Below, piece by piece: positions 1 to 11,241 of a stretch of DNA of 64,000 nucleotides. The position numbers and the translations under genes were made by a program. Every line of letters starts with the position of its first letter. Positions within the stretch are counted from its first letter, which is position 1. A model generated the notes under the pieces. The model was not told the DNA's origin and ran no database searches. It saw nothing but the letters and a program-made list of their open reading frames with translations. Source of the stretch: Dryas octopetala (lineage: Eukaryota; Streptophyta; Magnoliopsida; Rosales; Rosaceae); the NCBI GenBank assembly GCA_963921425.1, contig OY992839.1, positions 188,501 through 252,500 of the forward strand, written 5' to 3'.

Positions 1-1146
1 AAATGCAGAGCTCGTTCTATCTTTTCATTATTGTGATTAAGCTCCAAATTATCGTTCAATCTCTGTATTAGTAAGTCAAAGCGAGAGCTGTTTTAGCTGC
101 ATAATTCCTCCCTTTACAGCGTCTGTAAATCATAGTTTTGAACTGCCATCATTGTCACTTAATTACATTGTCCATTACAGACGGTTAAAGCGACTGGTGA
201 TTAGTGATTACCCTTATAACGTCAGGCATTTGCAATTCATTAAATGAAATTCTGTCCTGATTTAAATGCCAGATGGGCCATTCTAAAAGAAAGAAGCAAT
301 GAATTCAAACCATGGAGGATGGATCAAAACTCAATATGAGCTACAGATCAATTTGGTAATCTCTTCATCGTTAAACCACAAGTTGTAGCCATGGCCAAAC
401 CACTTTAGTTTGTTCAAGCAACAGAATTAATGGCAATGGTAGAAGGGATTAGGCTAGACACCGGAAAGTCGGAAACGGGCTTTAAACGTTTCATTGAGAT
501 ACAAGAATATGCTTGGACTTGGGGTCCAATCTTAAAGATGTGCTCGTAGTCTTTTTCCTAAAAAGATTGAAATGAGAGTTCTTCGCAAATCATTTCATAG
601 TCATCTTGCATGGGTGAGTAGGTGAATCAAAAAAGAAACTTCCTGTCTACCCATGTTCAAGAATACAACAATTCTTTCAGCAGAGATCAAAGGTAAGCAT
701 TCTAGCGACTTTCATCTGTTATTTTGAAATGGTGTGGGCTGAGTTAATTCAGCTAACCGACCGGTACAAATCATCCACTATTAATTAACTACCAATGTAC
801 ATCAAACTATTCGAATTGTATTTAATCCAATGATAACATCAGATCGATGGCCAAATCCAATATTATTTTGAATCTAATGGTTACTTCATGCATTAATCAA
901 AGTAACAGAACTAATATGAAGTAGAGTTTAGAACCATGATAACATTGAACAAAATCTCAACATATATGATGCATTCATGCAAGTACCCATCAATCCTTCA
1001 AACATCTAAATATCCTGCTCTCAAAACTAAAATAGTTATTGGGAAATATGGATGAAGATAAGCTATAGGTAACATAAAAGTTCCAGAACGAACAGAAAAG
1101 TGAATAACCACAACTGAAAAGAGGCAGACAAATCCATTTGCATCGC
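1..1146. other. Spacer downstream of RPL18
   Basis: This AT-rich stretch lies 3' of the minus-strand RPL18 gene. Its right-hand end must include the RPL18 3' UTR. I see no long open frame, RNA gene or clear terminal repeat in it. Confidence 0.4.
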
Positions 1147-2634
1147 TTAAACACGGAAACCCTTGCTGTTTCTTTTCCCTCTAGCCTTCTCAAATTTCCT
1201 ACCCTTTGATCGTACATAGGGTTTGGTGTGGCTGTGAGGCACACCAGGTGCTGGACCAAAATGCTTGACAGCTTCACGAGCATTCTTTCGTCCTCTTAGG
1301 AGAACCTGCAGGAAGATCAATGTTTTTTCTCAGCCATATCCTTTTGTTGAAAAATTTCTTTTATCATGGAAAAGGATCATTTGAAAAAAAAAAAACTCTT
1401 TGAATCCATTGGATAGATTCATTATGAACATAAATCAACCTTAGGCAATGAGTTTCTCATAAACAAATTATTCATAATCTTAGAATGAACAAGTTAATTT
1501 CCACAAATACGAGATAAAAAGACCGTGACCAGCAGATGGGTCAAAATTTTCCTCTCCACTCTTTTTTGCAACAAAAAAGACACTACAATTTCAATCTTCA
1601 TGACGGCTACTATTCATCTTCGAAGTAATATGCTTCCACCGTGAAAACACCAACAAATCCTTAGTAATACACTGCAATTAAACTGACCACAAAGCAAAAC
1701 TTCTGTAACCAATCCACTACATCCTCAAACACTAGCCAATAAGAAACTGCTACCTCTTCCCCAAAACATTTCCCAATCACATCCATTAAATACAAGTTGT
1801 AATATTAGCCTATGGTTGTTTGCAGTGTCATGATTTAAAGGACTATACTCCTAGGCAATTGTTGAGTGCATATGAAAGCTACAGAGCACAATTGAAATAG
1901 CAAATCCAACCCAAACCTGAATTTTGAACGTCATTGAGCAAACTGAAGACATGGAACACAAATTGACAGTAAACATGAGCTTATAGAGATTGCAATTTGC
2001 AGTTGAGACAGGGCAAAGAATAAACAACAAGTAAAATAGAGAAAGACATACCGTGTTCTGGCCAAGAGGAGCTCTGAGAGCCAGCTGGTCGAATGTCAAG
2101 CACTCTCCGCCGGCCTTCTCAATCCGAGCTCTGGCGGTTTCAGTGAACCTCAGCGCAGTCACTTTCAATGCCGGGACTTCGTAAACCCGAATGTCATCGG
2201 TGACGGTCCCTACAAGCACAGCAATCTTATCCCCCTTGCCTTCCATGTATCGGATCAATCTGGAGAGCGAGAGAGGTGCCTTGTTCACCTTGCTCATGAA
2301 AAGCCTCTTCAGAATCACCGCATTGAACTTGCTCCCAGTCCTCCGTACAAGAAACCGATACAGCTGAAACACAGATGAGTAGATTACAGATCCACCACAC
2401 GTAAATAAAATTACCCAAATATTATTCACAACCCCTAATACCTTCACGAGAAGTTTGAGGTAGATATCATCGGACTTTGGGGCGGTACGCTTTGTCTTCT
2501 TGCTCTTGCCACCGGCGACCAAATCGATTCCCTGCGCATATACAGAAGAGGGAAAAGCATAGTTACAGAGAGAGTGTGAAAAAAAAATGGAGATGGGGTT
2601 GTTAGGGTTTGGATGCAGACTGAATAATTACCAT
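1147..2634 (-). CDS. RPL18: 60S ribosomal protein L18 (eL18)
   Basis: Cytosolic large-subunit ribosomal protein eL18. Four exons on the minus strand: 2634-2632 (the ATG alone), 2531-2442, 2363-2052 and 1305-1147, all with GT-AG borders. Joined they give 187 aa, the normal plant eL18 length. The protein begins [20 protein letters not shown], carries [19 protein letters not shown] in the middle, and ends with a very basic tail ([18 protein letters not shown]). The one-codon first exon is unusual but fits the MGIDL start, because reading from exon 2 alone would lose the first residues. The upstream region has a TATA box and telo-box as expected of a ribosomal protein gene. Assignment is by recognition of the sequence. 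Confidence 0.95.
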
Positions 2635-2860
2635 TGCGGCTCCTTGATGCTCTTGAGGCAGAAGAGAGGGTTCTTTCTAGGGTTTATTTGCTCAAGGGAA
2701 GCCAAGCTTGGGTTCAACCTGTGTTATTATATAAACGGGGCTTTTTCTTTGAAGGCCGTGGTTGACGGGCTTTTGGGCTTGTAGGGCCAAACAAAAATAT
2801 GAATTTTGGGCTTGTAGACCCAAAGAAAAATATGTCTTATGGGCCATTTTATTTTAACTT
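2635..2860 (-). promoter_or_regulatory. RPL18 promoter and leader: telo-box, TATA box, site II motifs
   Basis: Read on the minus strand, the leader has AAACCCTA (plus-strand TAGGGTTT at about 2678-2685), a telo-box. A TATA-like TTATATAA lies at 2726-2733. Further upstream TGGGCC/TGGGCT motifs recur on one strand or the other (about 2770-2845), resembling site II (TGGGCY) elements. Telo-box plus site II is a known signature of plant ribosomal-protein and cell-division genes. The function here is inferred from that. Confidence 0.6.
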
Positions 2861-4782
2861 GTAAACCCCCACATCAAACATACAATTTAAATGTAAGAGA
2901 AAATGGTGACTAATTGGCTCTTCTTCTTCTTCTTCTTTTGTTTTTTTTCTTTTCTTTCAGGAGACTAATTGACTTGCTTATAATTTGATATGACAGAAAA
3001 TGGTGTAGGTCATCTCATCTCCTGGTGTTTCTTTATGGGACGGACCATAATGTATGATTGTTTTAGAAAATAACTAATTATAAATAAGTCAACAAAATTT
3101 TTCACAATTACATTTTAATTAAATTACAAATAATATATAATATGAGCATGTATTGTTTTATAAGTCACTAGATTAATCAAATGACATATATTTTTATTAA
3201 CTTAAAACTTCATTCATATCCATTTTCTTACCTAATAACTCATTTTAAATTACCAATTCTTAAAAATAAAAATAAAAACCTCACCAAACCATTTTATTTT
3301 TACCCCCATTTGTCCACGAAGTCATCACATACCCTTTAAGGGTGTATAAAAGAACTTTTAAAAATTACATATTAGATTTTAACTTTGTAATTATATTAAA
3401 ATTTAAAATAAAATCGACAAACTATGTATCATTTGATTAATGAGTCTTTGTAAAACAACCTCATAGTCTCTCATAATTAGTCATTCATAATAACTTAACT
3501 GGTTTGTTCTAATTTAAAAAATCATTTATTGTTGCATTTTTTATACGTAAGAAAATTATTTTTACAATTAAAAAATAACTTATTAACATGTTTGACCGTA
3601 AATAGAAAGAAAACAAATTGTTCGAAAAAAGACAATTAAAAACAATCTTCGTCTGCGGGCTATGGCGGCTGCAAATGTCCTATACATGTCTCTTTCTTTT
3701 CTTTTTTTTTTCTTATGTTTGTTCTTATTTTCATGAATTTTGCATCATATTCATATATAATTCAGTGGTTGCCAACCATAACTGACCCGATCCGAGAGAA
3801 TCCAACCTAACCCAACCAACTCAAGGCAACCCAAGTACGTCTGTATAATATTCCATTTTAAAAACCAAGTGTGGGTTGGATTAAGTTATGAGTATGCTCA
3901 ACAGACCCATAACACTTAGTTCTGTCATTCACACATCATACCAAGCTTATATGTGGGCCAGGTTCGTATGCCTCTTATTTGGAATTGTATGACGATTATT
4001 ATGTAATTTAGAGTAGTTTGTGTTTCCATTGTGTAATATCGTTAGTATTTCATATATTATCATTTTCATCTCTAAAGATCTTGGTGAGACTAGGCATAGG
4101 CTCTATTCTTATTCCTTATTTATTTGTTAGTTTGAACACATATTTTTTTTAGTCTTTCTTTAAACTTTTTTGTTTCGCCATATAAAAAATGAGATCAATC
4201 GCATATGAGAAAGAGTGCTTTTAAACTTTTTTGACCATTGTTAGCAGCACCAAATAGAGTTCAATGCTGAAATCCACATCAATAGAGGGAAAATCATTTA
4301 TTTTGGTAAGATATATTGGAATAATTGAATTCCATTTATTTGCATAATTTAACTAAGTACCAAAACAAGATACACATGTCACATTCTTGAATCTTGGAGT
4401 GTAACGCTATGTTTGTTTGTGATTTTTGAAGGCTAATAATACTAATGACTAATGAGTCACAAAACAAATACAGTTATAAAAATCTCGTCCTCCGGTCACA
4501 GTCATCTCTACCAATTACCACCTCAGTAATCACTCCTCAGACACCGCTCCGTCCAGACCGCGGTGGAAAACTCTTTTCATTATCCCAATTACCAAAATAC
4601 CCACAACAATTTCTTAAAAACCACCTTAAAGTCTTCTTATATTTCCCACATCCCTAGTGGCATTTCCGTCAAAGAATAAACTGCTTATTATCCCCGACTT
4701 CCCACCCAAATGTCCAAATAACTACCCCCTTCCCTCGTTCTCTCTCTTTTCCTAAATCCCCTCCGCCCCCAATATCTCACGA
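2861..4782. other. Divergent spacer between RPL18 and SEC15B
   Basis: AT-rich spacer shared by two divergently transcribed genes. A patch at about 3770-3920 has repeated GGGTTGG/CCAACC motifs in both orientations, which may be an old MITE, but I cannot set its ends. The last 350 bases are the likely SEC15B promoter and 5' UTR. I see no convincing gene. Confidence 0.4.
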
Positions 4783-6605
4783 GTGACGATGAACTCGACA
4801 AAATCTCGGCGTAAAGTGGCTCCGTCCGCCGCGGAAAACGGGGACTCGGCGGACAAACTGGAGCAACTGCTTCTCTCCTCGGCCATCTGCAACGGCGAGG
4901 ACGTGGGCCCATTTGTTCGCAAGGCGTTCGTTTCGGGCAAGCCCGAGACGCTGCTCCACCACCTCCGCCACTTCGCCCGATCCAAGGAGTCCGAAATCGA
5001 GGAGGTCTGCAAGGCCCACTACCAAGACTTCATCCTGGCCGTCGACGACCTCCGATCCCTCCTGTCCGACGTGGACTCCCTCAAGTCCGCTCTCTCCGAA
5101 TCGAACGCCAAGCTTCAGTCGGTGGGCCTCCCCCTCCTCTCCTCGCTCGACGCGTTCGTCGAAGCCCGAAACGTTTCCCGAAACGTGAACTTGGCGCTGG
5201 AATCGGTCCGAAACTGTATTCGGCTAATGGAGCTCTGTTCCCGATCCAATTACCATCTCTCCAACAGCGACTTGTACATGGCGCTCAAGAGCGTGGACAC
5301 CATAGAGTCGGAGTTCCTCGTCGACAAAACGCCGTCGTCTACGCTGAAGCGGATGCTGGAGAAGAAGATTCCAGAGATTCGGTGGCACATCGAACGCAGG
5401 GTGAGCAAAGAGTTCGGCGATTGGCTGGTGGAGATCCGCGTGGCAAGTCGGAACCTAGGCCAATTGGCGATCGGTCAAGCTTCGTCGGCCAGACAACGAG
5501 AAGAGGATCTGAGAATGAAGCAGCGGCAAGCTGAGGAGCAGAGCCGCCTCAGCCTGAGAGACTGTGTGTACGCTTTGGAGGAGGAGGAGGAGGACGAAGA
5601 AGGAGTCGGTGGGGTTGGGGTTGGAGATGATAGCAATGGTGGTGGTGGAAGTGGATTTCCAGGGGTTGATTTGACTCCCTTGTACAGAGCCTATCATATA
5701 CACCAGACTCTAGGGCTTGAGGACCGGTTCAAGCAGTATTACTTCGAGAACCGCAAGCTTCAGCTCACTTCGGACTTTCAGGTATCTTCCATGACCCCGT
5801 TTCTTGAATCTCATCAAACTTTCTTTGCGCAAATCGCTGGCTTTTTTATCGTTGAGGATCGGGTTGTGAGGACCGGTGGCGGTTTGATATCCAAATTGGA
5901 GGTTGAGAATTTGTGGGAAACTGCTATTAGTAAAATGTGTTCCGTTTTAGAGGATCAGTTTTCTAGGATGCAAACTGCCAACCATTTGTTGTTGATCAAG
6001 GACTATGTGAGCTTGTTGGGTGTCACTTTGCGTAGGTATGGATATCTGGTTGACCCTTTGCTTGATGTTTTGAGCAAACATAGAGATAAGTACCATGAGT
6101 TGCTGTTGTCAGATTGTCGCAAACAGATTGCTGAAGCGCTTGGTGCTGATAAGTTTGATCAGATGTTGATGAAGAAAGAGTATGAGTATTCCATGAATGT
6201 TCTTTCGTTTCAGATACAGACGTCTGATATCATCCCGGCTTTTCCTTATGTTGCACCCTTTAGTTCTACTGTGCCTGATTGTTGCCGCATTGTGCGGTCT
6301 TTTATTGAGGATTCTGTTAGTTTCATGTCGTATGGTGGGCAGCTTGATTTCTTTGATGTTGTGAAGAAGTATTTGGATCGATTATTAAGTGAAGATTTGG
6401 ATGGGGCTCTTTTGAAGCTTATGAATACATCTATCCATGGGGTCTCCCAGGCAATGCAGGTAGCGGCTAATATGGCCGTCATGGAGCGAGCTTGTGATTT
6501 CTTCTTCCGACATGCTGCTCAACTTTCTGGCATTCCCTTGAGAATGGTGGAGAGGGGCAGGAGGCAGTTTCCACTTTGCAAAGCCCGCGATGCAGCAGAG
6601 GACAT
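4783..6605 (+). CDS. SEC15B: Exocyst complex subunit SEC15B-like, 3' part lost in assembly gap
   Basis: SEC15 is the exocyst subunit that links Rab GTPases on secretory vesicles to the tethering complex at the plasma membrane. A single intronless frame runs for 607 codons straight into a run of N. Recognisable stretches are ICNGEDVGPFVRKAF (about residues 36-50), SKESEIEEVCKAHYQDFI, TPSSTLKRMLEKKIP, EFGDWLVEIRV, an acidic and Gly-rich insert near residues 265-290, then DLTPLYRAYHIHQTL. It looks closer to the plant SEC15B type than to SEC15A. Family length is roughly 790 aa, so about 180 C-terminal residues are missing. Sequence after the gap (from 6806) is AT-rich and not coding, so the true gap is probably longer than the 200 N shown. 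The 5' coding part is markedly GC-rich compared with its flanks. Confidence 0.93.
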
Positions 6606-6805
6606 NNNNNNNNNNNNNNNNNNNNNNNNNNNNNNNNNNNNNNNNNNNNNNNNNNNNNNNNNNNNNNNNNNNNNNNNNNNNNNNNNNNNNNNNNNNNNNN
6701 NNNNNNNNNNNNNNNNNNNNNNNNNNNNNNNNNNNNNNNNNNNNNNNNNNNNNNNNNNNNNNNNNNNNNNNNNNNNNNNNNNNNNNNNNNNNNNNNNNNN
6801 NNNNN
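6606..6805. other. Assembly gap of 200 N
   Basis: Exactly 200 N, a conventional placeholder length. It interrupts the SEC15B reading frame, and the frame is not recovered on the far side. Confidence 0.99.
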
Positions 6806-8187
6806 CTCCATATTTAATTTTTAAAATAATCAAACATATTAATTATAAAAAAATTTTAATTTAGTTTGAAGACCTAAATAATTAAATTATAAAATCTCTT
6901 AAAATAGTTTCAATGCAATAAATTGGGGTGACCACTTTTAAAATGCTATAACTTTCTTATTTACTGTTGAATTTTTTGAACAATTCCAATATTGTTTTTA
7001 TGACATTGTAAAAAATGCATGAAATTAAACAAATTTGGGATCCAACCAATTCTCTCTACACTGATTTAGTGATTCCCAAAGAAGCCCAACTCCTCGGGTG
7101 CAAGTCTGATTTTTGTTTTAACAATTTAATAATAATAAAAAGGGAAAAATAAAAAAGAGATAAGAACAAAACCCACCAAAAAAAATTGGAAATAAAAATC
7201 AAGAAATTAAAGAAAATAAAAACATGAAAAAAAAAAGAAAAAGAAAGGAAACGATCTGAGACGATCCCATTAAGCTTTTGCTGATAATTCGAAACTGAAC
7301 ATGGGTCCTTCATCCTTCTTTTGGTCACAATAGATTGATCCTGACTATGATGATCAACTTGACTCATATCTCCAATCACCACCTTGGATGACGAAGATGC
7401 TTCACTAATCTCATTGAACATCCTCAATTGGTTCAAGATCTGAGGGCAGCTCCTAACAGTGCCCATCAATTTCTCCTTTGTCCTTTCTCTTGCTCTCGCT
7501 CTGGCCTTTGCCCTTGACTAGAAAAATCTCAAGTCATCCATTCTATATATCAATCCCCAAAGAACCCAATAGATCAAGGCAATCTGGTGAGAGAGAAATT
7601 AAAGAAAAAAAAAAGGAAAAAACACAGAAAAGCCATCAATTCAGTATATTAATCCCAAATAACCCAGTAGATCAATTCAAGCCAATCTGGTCCACAGAGA
7701 AAGAGAGAGAGGTTGAGAGAATTTGAATAAGAATATCCCACAGTGATCAAGTTCTTCTCGTCCCAGTAGATCAAGTTCTTCTCGTCAATCTAAAAGCCAA
7801 TCTGGTCCCAGTAGATCAAGAAATAAGAATTTGAAAGCCAATCTGGTCCCAGTAGATCAAGTTCTTCTCGTCGGTCGCCGCTGCCCACAGTGATGAAGTC
7901 GCCGCTGCCCACTTTCTCCTTCAGTTTGTTCTGATATAAAATTGATGAAGTGTGTTCTGATTTTTAAGTTTGGTCTTAGGTAGACCCAGCTAAGGAGGTT
8001 CTTAGCTAAACCTCCACATTTTCACGGGTTTCATTAAGCCCACCTAAGAAGGCTGATTTAAGTTGGAGAGGATTTACTAAGCCTCATTTTTTCTAATCCT
8101 AAGCTCACCAAACATGGGCTTAAAGTCTTAACTAAGCCAGTCCCTGTTTAGAAGGTGAAACAAACATGGCCTTAAAGGATAGTGGGG
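6806..8187. other. AT-rich spacer with an unassigned minus-strand frame
   Basis: Mostly low-complexity A/T-rich sequence. A minus-strand frame at 7469-7056 starts MGTVRSCPQILNQLRMFNEI and looks coding-like for about 75 residues. It then runs into F/S-rich translation of a poly-purine tract. I do not recognise it. It could be a first exon or chance. Around 7741-7870 a short motif containing CCAGTAGATCAAG and TTCTTCTCGTC is repeated several times in direct orientation. Confidence 0.35.
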
Positions 8188-8330
8188 GCCGTTGCCACTT
8201 GTGGCCTATGAAATATGAATAGGTCCTCCCCTGTTATTATATGTGTATAGCTAATAGCTGTTACATGAATTTTTAGCAGCCAAATTAAGAGAATGGAGGA
8301 AATGGGATGTATCAGTTCTAGCTAGATCTC
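8188..8330. repeat. PMEI 3' flank duplicated at 24597-24722
   Basis: The segment starting GGGGCCGTTGCCACTTGTGG and running through TTTTTAGCAGCCAAATTAAG to the stop region of PMEI copy 1 recurs almost unchanged at 24597-24722, next to the broken fifth PMEI copy. Copy 5 is therefore a DNA-level duplicate of copy 1. Confidence 0.8.
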
Positions 8331-8906
8331 TCCAGCTATGATGTTGACGATGGCAATTATGTTTTCGCATAACTGACGAAAGACTTGGCTCCTGGTTCCC
8401 ATCCTGGTTTTTTCAAGGTTGCTAATTAATAATTGATCACAGGAGTTGGAATCAGCAATTGCCTCAGTCACCAATTTTTTCACTTCACTAGGGTAGTCGT
8501 CAGGGTTTGGTTTGAATCGTTTGATTACTGCAGAACTCGAGTTGTGAAGCTTTTCCATCACGTTTTCGTAAAGAGCAGAACATTTTTCAACCCCCTTTGC
8601 TTCCGGCAGGTCTTGGGTATCCATTCTATTGTATGGCTCAGACATATACTGTACTACACGACTGATGTCCGATGCATTGTCGGAGGCAACGCTATTTGCT
8701 ACGACGACCAGCCCGATAAGCTTCTTTGTGTTGAGGCTAGAGATGCACAAATCCTTGTGAGGCACATATTGGCATGCTTCATCTAGCTTCATAGCCGCGT
8801 CAAGCTGCTTGATTCTTGAGTCTCTTTCACTTGGAGTAGCAAGCTTAGCAGTCACACATAAGGTTGAGACAAGGAAGAAAAATATTGCAGCTACAACGCC
8901 CTTCAT
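8322..8906 (-). CDS. PMEI-domain secreted protein, copy 1
   Basis: A 194-aa intronless protein of the plant invertase/pectin-methylesterase inhibitor superfamily, which binds and blocks apoplastic invertases or pectin methylesterases. It has an N-terminal signal peptide (MKGVVAAIFFFLVSTLCVTA). Next comes the paired-cysteine segment EACQYVPHKDLC near residues 44-55, a third cysteine in KCSALYENV, and a fourth in SNSCDQLL. It ends with RQLCENIIAIVNIIAG. This four-cysteine layout and C-terminal helix are typical of the fold. It is the first of five minus-strand copies and differs most from copies 2 and 3 in the N-terminal half. Which enzyme it inhibits cannot be told from the sequence. Confidence 0.82.
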   Translation of the reverse strand: MKGVVAAIFFFLVSTLCVTAKLATPSERDSRIKQLDAAMKLDEACQYVPHKDLCISSLNTKKLIGLVVVANSVASDNASDISRVVQYMSEPYNRMDTQDLPEAKGVEKCSALYENVMEKLHNSSSAVIKRFKPNPDDYPSEVKKLVTEAIADSNSCDQLLISNLEKTRMGTRSQVFRQLCENIIAIVNIIAGEI

Positions 8907-9130
8907 ATTCTCTTTCTTTTGTTATTCTTTCAATTCTAATGTCGATCGGAATGGCTAATGACAGACTATGAGGATTGAGCCATTCAGGTATTAATTTATA
9001 TGAGGGTGGGAGGAATGGTAATAAGTTTTGTTCAGCGTCGGAGAGCCTCTCCTTGTTGCGGTTTATTAGGATCGATCTCTGAAGCATCGTTTTAACTAAT
9101 TCAACGTATATATGTATGCCACAGCTCATT
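8907..9130. repeat. PMEI 5' flank, repeated upstream of copies 2 and 3
   Basis: The PMEI upstream sequence (GACAGACTATGAGGATTGAG, then GCCATTCAGGTATTAATTTA) recurs at about 11242-11460 and 15186-15420. The PMEI genes therefore spread as DNA segments with their promoters, not as retrocopies. Confidence 0.8.
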
Positions 9131-9466
9131 ACATCCAGCGATCATTGGATTTAAGCCAAAACAATCTCAATCATTCGGACCCGAAGATAAATTTTATGAT
9201 TAAAAAACCTTTCAGTTTTATTATATAAATATAATCAATTAATGTGCATGTGGCACTCAATAAATATTAATGTAATAGGCTTGTATCTAGTATATATAGC
9301 GTCCTAATTAACAATTCCCAGCCATGATGTGTTTTGAGGAAAAAAAGAAGGATCAATGAGTGAAAATCGGGTTTGCAATTTGTTCTCGTAAGCCTCGATC
9401 TTTCCCAGTTGTCAAAATGAGTTAGAAGTAAATGAAAAAAATAAAGATAAAAAACCGTAGTTTTAA

Positions 9467-10390
9467 CCAAAGAGTAAAATTTCGCCGAAAATTTCGTTTT
9501 TTTAGGGATGAAAATTTTAACATGATTTGTATTGATTTCGGGCATTGTTTCTAAAAATTTACTGGTAATTTTCCCAATTCCTTTTTTTTTTTGGGCCAAA
9601 ATTCCCAATTCCCTTTTAAATCCTTTAATTGAGCGAAATTGAATATGGATAGAGTATGGTCCGTATGGACGTCAAATTATACAAATTATGTATGGATAGA
9701 GTATGGACAAATTATACAAATTATGTAATATGTATGTTTTTGCAAATTATACAATTAGTTCATGTCACCATGAACAATTAAACATCATTTGTTATTAATT
9801 ATGTATGTCTTTGCAAATTATAAAATATGGACAAATTATACAAATATACCTTTTTAATATTAATGTAAATATGTAATACAATTTACAAATTATACAATTA
9901 GTCCATGAACAAATGAACAATTAAACAATTATACAATTGTACAGTTATTCTGGAGAAGTATCATGAGATGATTATTCTTCGTAGTACACCTACTCTGCAC
10001 ATGAGGATACTGAAGACAATGAACATTTTGAACCTCTTAGAAGCTCTATGTTCTACTGATTACTTATGTAATTCATGATGCAATATTGTAGTATAAATAA
10101 AATTGAGGTGTTTGTTCAATAAAATTTATATAATTATTAATTAGTGAACAATTTTTATTTAACAGTATTTGTCTCTCCAGCACACATTATATTCAAATTA
10201 TATTACATGAAACCTACTATATAATTTGATTTCTTCAATATTTTTTATCAATGTAGTAGATAATATGTTAAATAAACATATGGTAAAGTTTCATTCAAAA
10301 TTTCCGTATTTTGACAACAATTATCGTCGTTTTTGTATAATTTTTGTCAAAGTTTAAAATTTCTGCGAAATACCAAATTTTACTCCTTGG
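9467..10390. mobile_element. 924-bp non-autonomous transposon-like insertion
   Basis: The left end CCAAAGAGTAAAATTTCG and right end AAATTTTACTCCTTGG form an inverted pair. Short direct repeats flank it: TTTTAA at 9461-9466 and TTATAA at 10391-10396. The duplicated PMEI flanks at about 14050 and 22850 read continuously through this point (GTTATAACTT) without the insert, so they act as empty sites. The interior is AT-rich with internal direct repeats of AAATTATACAAATTATGTA type and no coding frame. I do not assign a superfamily. Confidence 0.6.
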
Positions 10391-10638
10391 TTATAACTTA
10401 AAACCGAAAGAGATTGTTGGGTTCATATAATGACCACTTAAAAACTTCATTTAATCTCAACCGCATATTGAATCTAACGGTTGAAAATACAATGCGGCAC
10501 TTATTCTATAACAGAAAATGGCTGTTCCTATTATTATTAGAGATAATTAGCTGTTCCATCTTTAGTAGCCAAATGAAGTTGAGCCAAATTAATTAAGAAA
10601 GGAAATGTAATCGATATATATATATATATATATATATA

Positions 10639-11241
10639 TCAGTCCTCTCCAGCTATGATCTTGACAATGGCGATTACATTTTCGCATAACTGGCGAAAGA
10701 CTTGGCCCTTGGTTCCCATCTTGGTTTTATCAATGTTGCTAATTAGTGATTGATCACAGGAGTTGGAATCAGCAATTACCTCGTTCACCAATTTTTTCAC
10801 TTGACTGTATTCTATAGGGTAGTAGGGGTCGCTCGACAATACTGCAGAAGTGGAGCTGTGAAACTTCACAAAGGCTTGCTGGTAAACAGACAAACATTTG
10901 TCAACTCCCTGTTCTTCCGGCGTGTATTGGGTATCATTCTCGTATGCGACAGACATATCCTGTAATACCGAATATGAATTGATCATCGATGCATTGTTGG
11001 CGGCAATGCTAATTGCTACGACGGCCAGCCCCTTAAGCTTGATCTGTGGAGGATTATTGAGGCTAGAGATGCACAAATCCTTGTGAGGCAAATATTGGCA
11101 CGCTTCTTCTAGCTTCGTAGCCGCGGCAAGCTGGTTCACTCTTTCAATTGCAGTAGCAGTAGCAACAACAACAACATGTTGTTGTAGCACACATAAGGTT
11201 GAGACAAGGAAGAAAAATATTGCAGCTACAACGCCCTTCAT
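10639..11241 (-). CDS. PMEI-domain secreted protein, copy 2
   Basis: A 200-aa intronless PMEI-family protein. It has a signal peptide (MKGVVAAIFFFLVSTLCVLQ) followed by a Val/Ala-rich stretch, then EACQYLPHKDLC, KCLSVYQQAF, SNSCDQSLI and RQLCENVIAIVKIIAGED. The four structural cysteines are all present. Compared with copy 1 it has an extra segment after the signal peptide and the variant NNPPQIKLKGLAVVAISI. The reading frame is intact and a (TA)n microsatellite sits just beyond its stop (10614-10639). Like copy 1 it is probably apoplastic. Its target enzyme is unknown. Confidence 0.82.
   Translation of the reverse strand: MKGVVAAIFFFLVSTLCVLQQHVVVVATATAIERVNQLAAATKLEEACQYLPHKDLCISSLNNPPQIKLKGLAVVAISIAANNASMINSYSVLQDMSVAYENDTQYTPEEQGVDKCLSVYQQAFVKFHSSTSAVLSSDPYYPIEYSQVKKLVNEVIADSNSCDQSLISNIDKTKMGTKGQVFRQLCENVIAIVKIIAGED

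Noticed and set aside
990..1283. Minus-strand 97-codon frame overlapping the RPL18 last exon
   Set aside because: It is in a different frame from the RPL18 C-terminus, which is supported by family sequence and splice sites.
4445..4657. 70-codon frame upstream of SEC15B
   Set aside because: No domain and low-complexity composition in the promoter region. Likely chance.
6479..6833. Several short frames running through the N gap
   Set aside because: They exist only because N was translated as unknown. No real coding evidence beyond the SEC15B frame.
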